DNA from: an uncultured bacterium
GTDB taxonomy: Bacteria > Bacillota > Clostridia > Lachnospirales > Lachnospiraceae
Direction of reading: 5' to 3'
Assembly (NCBI GenBank): GCA_947177425.1
Contig: CAMWUN010000010.1
Span: forward strand, 19,672-83,671
Length of the DNA: 64,000 bases
Each line of letters begins with the position of its first letter. Positions within the stretch are counted from its first letter, which is position 1. Positions 62,514 to 64,000 of this stretch are shown here, in pieces. Position numbers and translations under genes: made by a program. The notes beneath the pieces were generated by a model. It saw only the letters and a list, made by a program, of their open reading frames with translations, was not told the DNA's origin and ran no database searches.

Positions 62514-62536
62514 AAAAAAATGTTGACATGGATATG

Positions 62537-62578
62537 AGACTGTAGTAGTCTGTTGATAAGGCGAGACTACTATAGTCT
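62537..62578. promoter_or_regulatory. Two 15-bp dyads, probable BlaI-type operators
   Basis: AGACTGTAGTAGTCT (62537-62551) and AGACTACTATAGTCT (62564-62578) are near-palindromes with centres 27 bp apart. They resemble BlaI/CopY operators (ACTAC/GTAGT cores) and lie between the BlaI-type gene and the VIT operon. TTGACA (62523-62528) stands just upstream. Confidence 0.55.
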
Positions 62579-62760
62579 TATATCGAAGCCAGAGTGTGTT
62601 TTAAAAATACTTTCTGTAAGAGGCGCGTTCCAACTTGTGGGAATGATTTTTTAAATATACGCTGGCTTGGGAAGCATGACTATATTTGACTGCGTCGGGG
62701 AATTTTGACTTCTGTGATATGCCAGGCGGCTGTCATGGGGACTAGCATGGAGAAGGAGTA

Positions 62761-63135
62761 ATGAAGATAGTGGGAGAATGTGTGAAATTATTTGATTCTG
62801 AACTTAAGGTAATGGATGTGCTCTGGAGGGAGGGGGATGTTACGGCCAAGTATATAGCGGATACCCTTACAGGGCAGTTGGGCTGGAATAAGAATACTAC
62901 TTATACGCTGATTAAACGTTGTATGAAAAAAGGCGCCATTGCCCGTTCAGAGCCTAATTTTATGTGCCATGCGCTTATTTTAAAGGAAGAGGTTCAGGAA
63001 GCGGAAACCAATGAACTGATCGATAAGGTTTTTGACGGTTCAGCAGATAAGCTTTTTGCTTCTCTGTTAGGCAGAAAAAAGCTTTCCCCCAGCCAGATTG
63101 AAAAGTTAAAGCAGATTGTTGGGGAATTGGAATAG
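62761..63135 (+). CDS. BlaI/MecI/CopY-family repressor without a BlaR1 partner
   Basis: The 124-residue protein has the BlaI winged helix: FDSELKVMDVLWREGDVTAKYIADTL, NKNTTYTLIKRCMKKGAI, and a C-terminal dimerisation part with SLLGRKKLSPSQIEKLKQIV. BlaI proteins bind paired dyads and are inactivated by cleavage through an M56 BlaR1 protease. No BlaR1 gene follows within the window, so its signal is unknown. AAGGAG precedes the ATG. Two dyads 180-220 bases upstream are probable targets. Confidence 0.9.
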   Translation: MKIVGECVKLFDSELKVMDVLWREGDVTAKYIADTLTGQLGWNKNTTYTLIKRCMKKGAIARSEPNFMCHALILKEEVQEAETNELIDKVFDGSADKLFASLLGRKKLSPSQIEKLKQIVGELE

Positions 63136-63289
63136 AAGAGAGCGTAAGTGGAGCGTTACTACAAATAAGACTTTCCAGGGAAATAAGATAAGATGATTGA
63201 ACGCAAGAAAGAACTGGCAGAAGAAGCAGGTGTGCAGGAATGTTGGAAAAGGCATTGCCATGATGTGGTGGCAGTATTTCAGACTGCCG

Positions 63290-63316
63290 CCACGCGAAGC
63301 GTGGCAGCGTTTGTTG
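63290..63316 (+). repeat. Dispersed short repeat copy near the BlaI-type gene
   Basis: CCACGCGAAGCGTGGCAGCG and following TTTG match 44469-44490 and, less well, 38811. CCACGC and GCGTGG make a small hairpin. The 63136-63356 gap holds no recognised gene beyond this. Confidence 0.6.
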
Positions 63317-63356
63317 TTAAAATCGGGAAGAATTTGCTATGTTTCGGACAAAACTG

Positions 63357-63827
63357 CTATTTACGGGTAAAGCTTTTTGTCCAGATAAAAATTACGATTG
63401 CAGTTGCAATTAAAAATTCAGCAACAATTATGGGCTTGCTCCACAGCCATATTTCCAGTTCCGATGCAAATAATAACATGTCTTCAACCAGAGATACTGC
63501 CAGAAATATCAGATATACCACTATCGAATACATGATATTTTTAAAAATAGCGGAGTGTTTCTGTTCCCTGTCCAATAACTGTTTTTGCTGCTGTTCCAGA
63601 ATGGCTGTCTTGACCGATAATTCATCTATTTCCGACGGCTTTAACAGATAATCCACGGTGACGTCAAATGCTTTGCTTAATTCAAGAAGCTTTTCTGCTT
63701 CGGGTATGACCTGCCCGTTTTCCCATTTTGAAACAGACTGCCTTGAGACATTCAGTTGTTCCGCAAGCTGTTCCTGTGTTAGTTCTTTACCTTTGCGTAA
63801 TGCTGTGAGCTTTTCTGCGAATTCCAT
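63357..63827 (-). CDS. XRE-family HTH regulator with two C-terminal membrane spans
   Basis: The 156-residue protein has an XRE HTH (residues about 4-58, LTALRKGKELTQEQLAEQLNVSRQSVSKWENGQVIPEAEKL), a coiled linker rich in Gln and two hydrophobic spans (about 95-112 and 128-147). HTH proteins with two trailing spans are common in Firmicutes and probably bind DNA at the membrane. AGGAGG eight bases upstream sets the ATG at 63827; an in-frame extension from 63977 lies in repeat DNA and is rejected. Confidence 0.85.
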   Translation of the reverse strand: MEFAEKLTALRKGKELTQEQLAEQLNVSRQSVSKWENGQVIPEAEKLLELSKAFDVTVDYLLKPSEIDELSVKTAILEQQQKQLLDREQKHSAIFKNIMYSIVVYLIFLAVSLVEDMLLFASELEIWLWSKPIIVAEFLIATAIVIFIWTKSFTRK

Positions 63828-63842
63828 ATGTGTTCCTCCTAT

Positions 63843-64000
63843 TCCAGTGCCGCGCCCGCCCAGGCAAGTACCAATAACCGACAGAGAAAATTCTGTCAGC
63901 AATGCAGCCAGCATTTCCTCTGGGCACTTGTCAGGGCGTGCGCTGTCCAGTGCCGCGCCCGCCCAGGCAAGTACCAATAACCGACAGAGAAAATTCTGTC
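63843..64000. repeat. 103-bp-period direct repeat, cut by the window edge
   Basis: The 55 bases 63843-63897 recur exactly at 63946-64000, a period of 103 bp. Each copy ends in a GACAGA/TCTGTC inverted repeat. The second copy runs to the edge, so more copies may follow. Confidence 0.85.

Noticed and set aside
63193..63651. 152-codon plus-strand frame after the BlaI-type gene, considered as a BlaR1 relic
   Set aside because: It shows no M56 features, crosses a dispersed repeat and then runs antisense to the XRE regulator.
1..64000. CRISPR arrays, tRNA and rRNA genes
   Set aside because: No regularly spaced 25-40 bp repeats with unique spacers were seen, and no cloverleaf or rRNA sequence was recognised by eye on either strand.

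Overview
The window looks like chromosome from a motile, endospore-forming anaerobic Firmicute, most likely a member of the Lachnospiraceae (Clostridia). Supporting genes are spoVAA/AB/AD/AE, an alpha/beta-type SASP, a YtvI homologue, four chemoreceptors, AddAB, ECF vitamin transport and tig-clpP-clpX-lon. Ribosome binding sites are strong (GGAGG/AAGGAG), and nearly all genes lie on the + strand. The taxonomy is inferred from gene content, not from a search.

Layout. 0-2 kb: the tail of an NgoFVII-like restriction enzyme faces its C5 methyltransferase and a small HTH controller across a bidirectional terminator. 2-24 kb: spoVA genes are scattered (spoVAD at 2.1 kb, spoVAA-spoVAB at 8.8 kb, spoVAE at 18.6 kb) among an ABC-2 exporter, a membrane-anchored EEP hydrolase, a lipoprotein, shikimate kinase, RidA, a DMT transporter, a GH31 glucosidase, an MBL hydrolase, a chemoreceptor, an M24 aminopeptidase and a HAD phosphatase. 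An AT-rich three-gene cassette (HTH, SF1 helicase-like protein, unknown protein; 10.2-13.0 kb) interrupts this and ends at a 25-bp-arm inverted repeat; it is the best candidate accessory or defence module. 24-32 kb: addB-addA. 32-36 kb: an ECF vitamin transporter module (UPF0397-type S protein, fused EcfAA', EcfT), then a TPP riboswitch controlling thiT. 36-39 kb: malQ with a LacI-type regulator, a MITE-like element and a CYTH protein. 40-46 kb: DJ-1/PfpI, CBS, GreA, a SASP and two tandem chemoreceptors with near-identical signalling halves. 46-57 kb: tig, clpP, clpX, lon, engB, ytvI, a D-2-hydroxyacid dehydrogenase, truA, and VanZ-like and DUF308 membrane proteins. 57-64 kb: a small unknown protein, another chemoreceptor, an exosortase-family protein with a VIT/vWA surface protein that is its likely substrate, an orphan BlaI-type repressor and a membrane-linked XRE regulator. 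The window ends in a 103-bp-period direct repeat.

How it fits together. Sporulation genes are scattered singly; two of their starts are preceded by plausible SigG-type promoters. Housekeeping proteolysis, DNA repair and vitamin uptake form compact operons. The most unusual material is the exosortase/VIT-vWA pair, which has a four-fold 11-bp direct repeat upstream resembling an OmpR-family regulator site; the helicase cassette; the R-M controller promoter with two operators exactly 30 bp apart; and several families of short hairpin repeats at gene ends.
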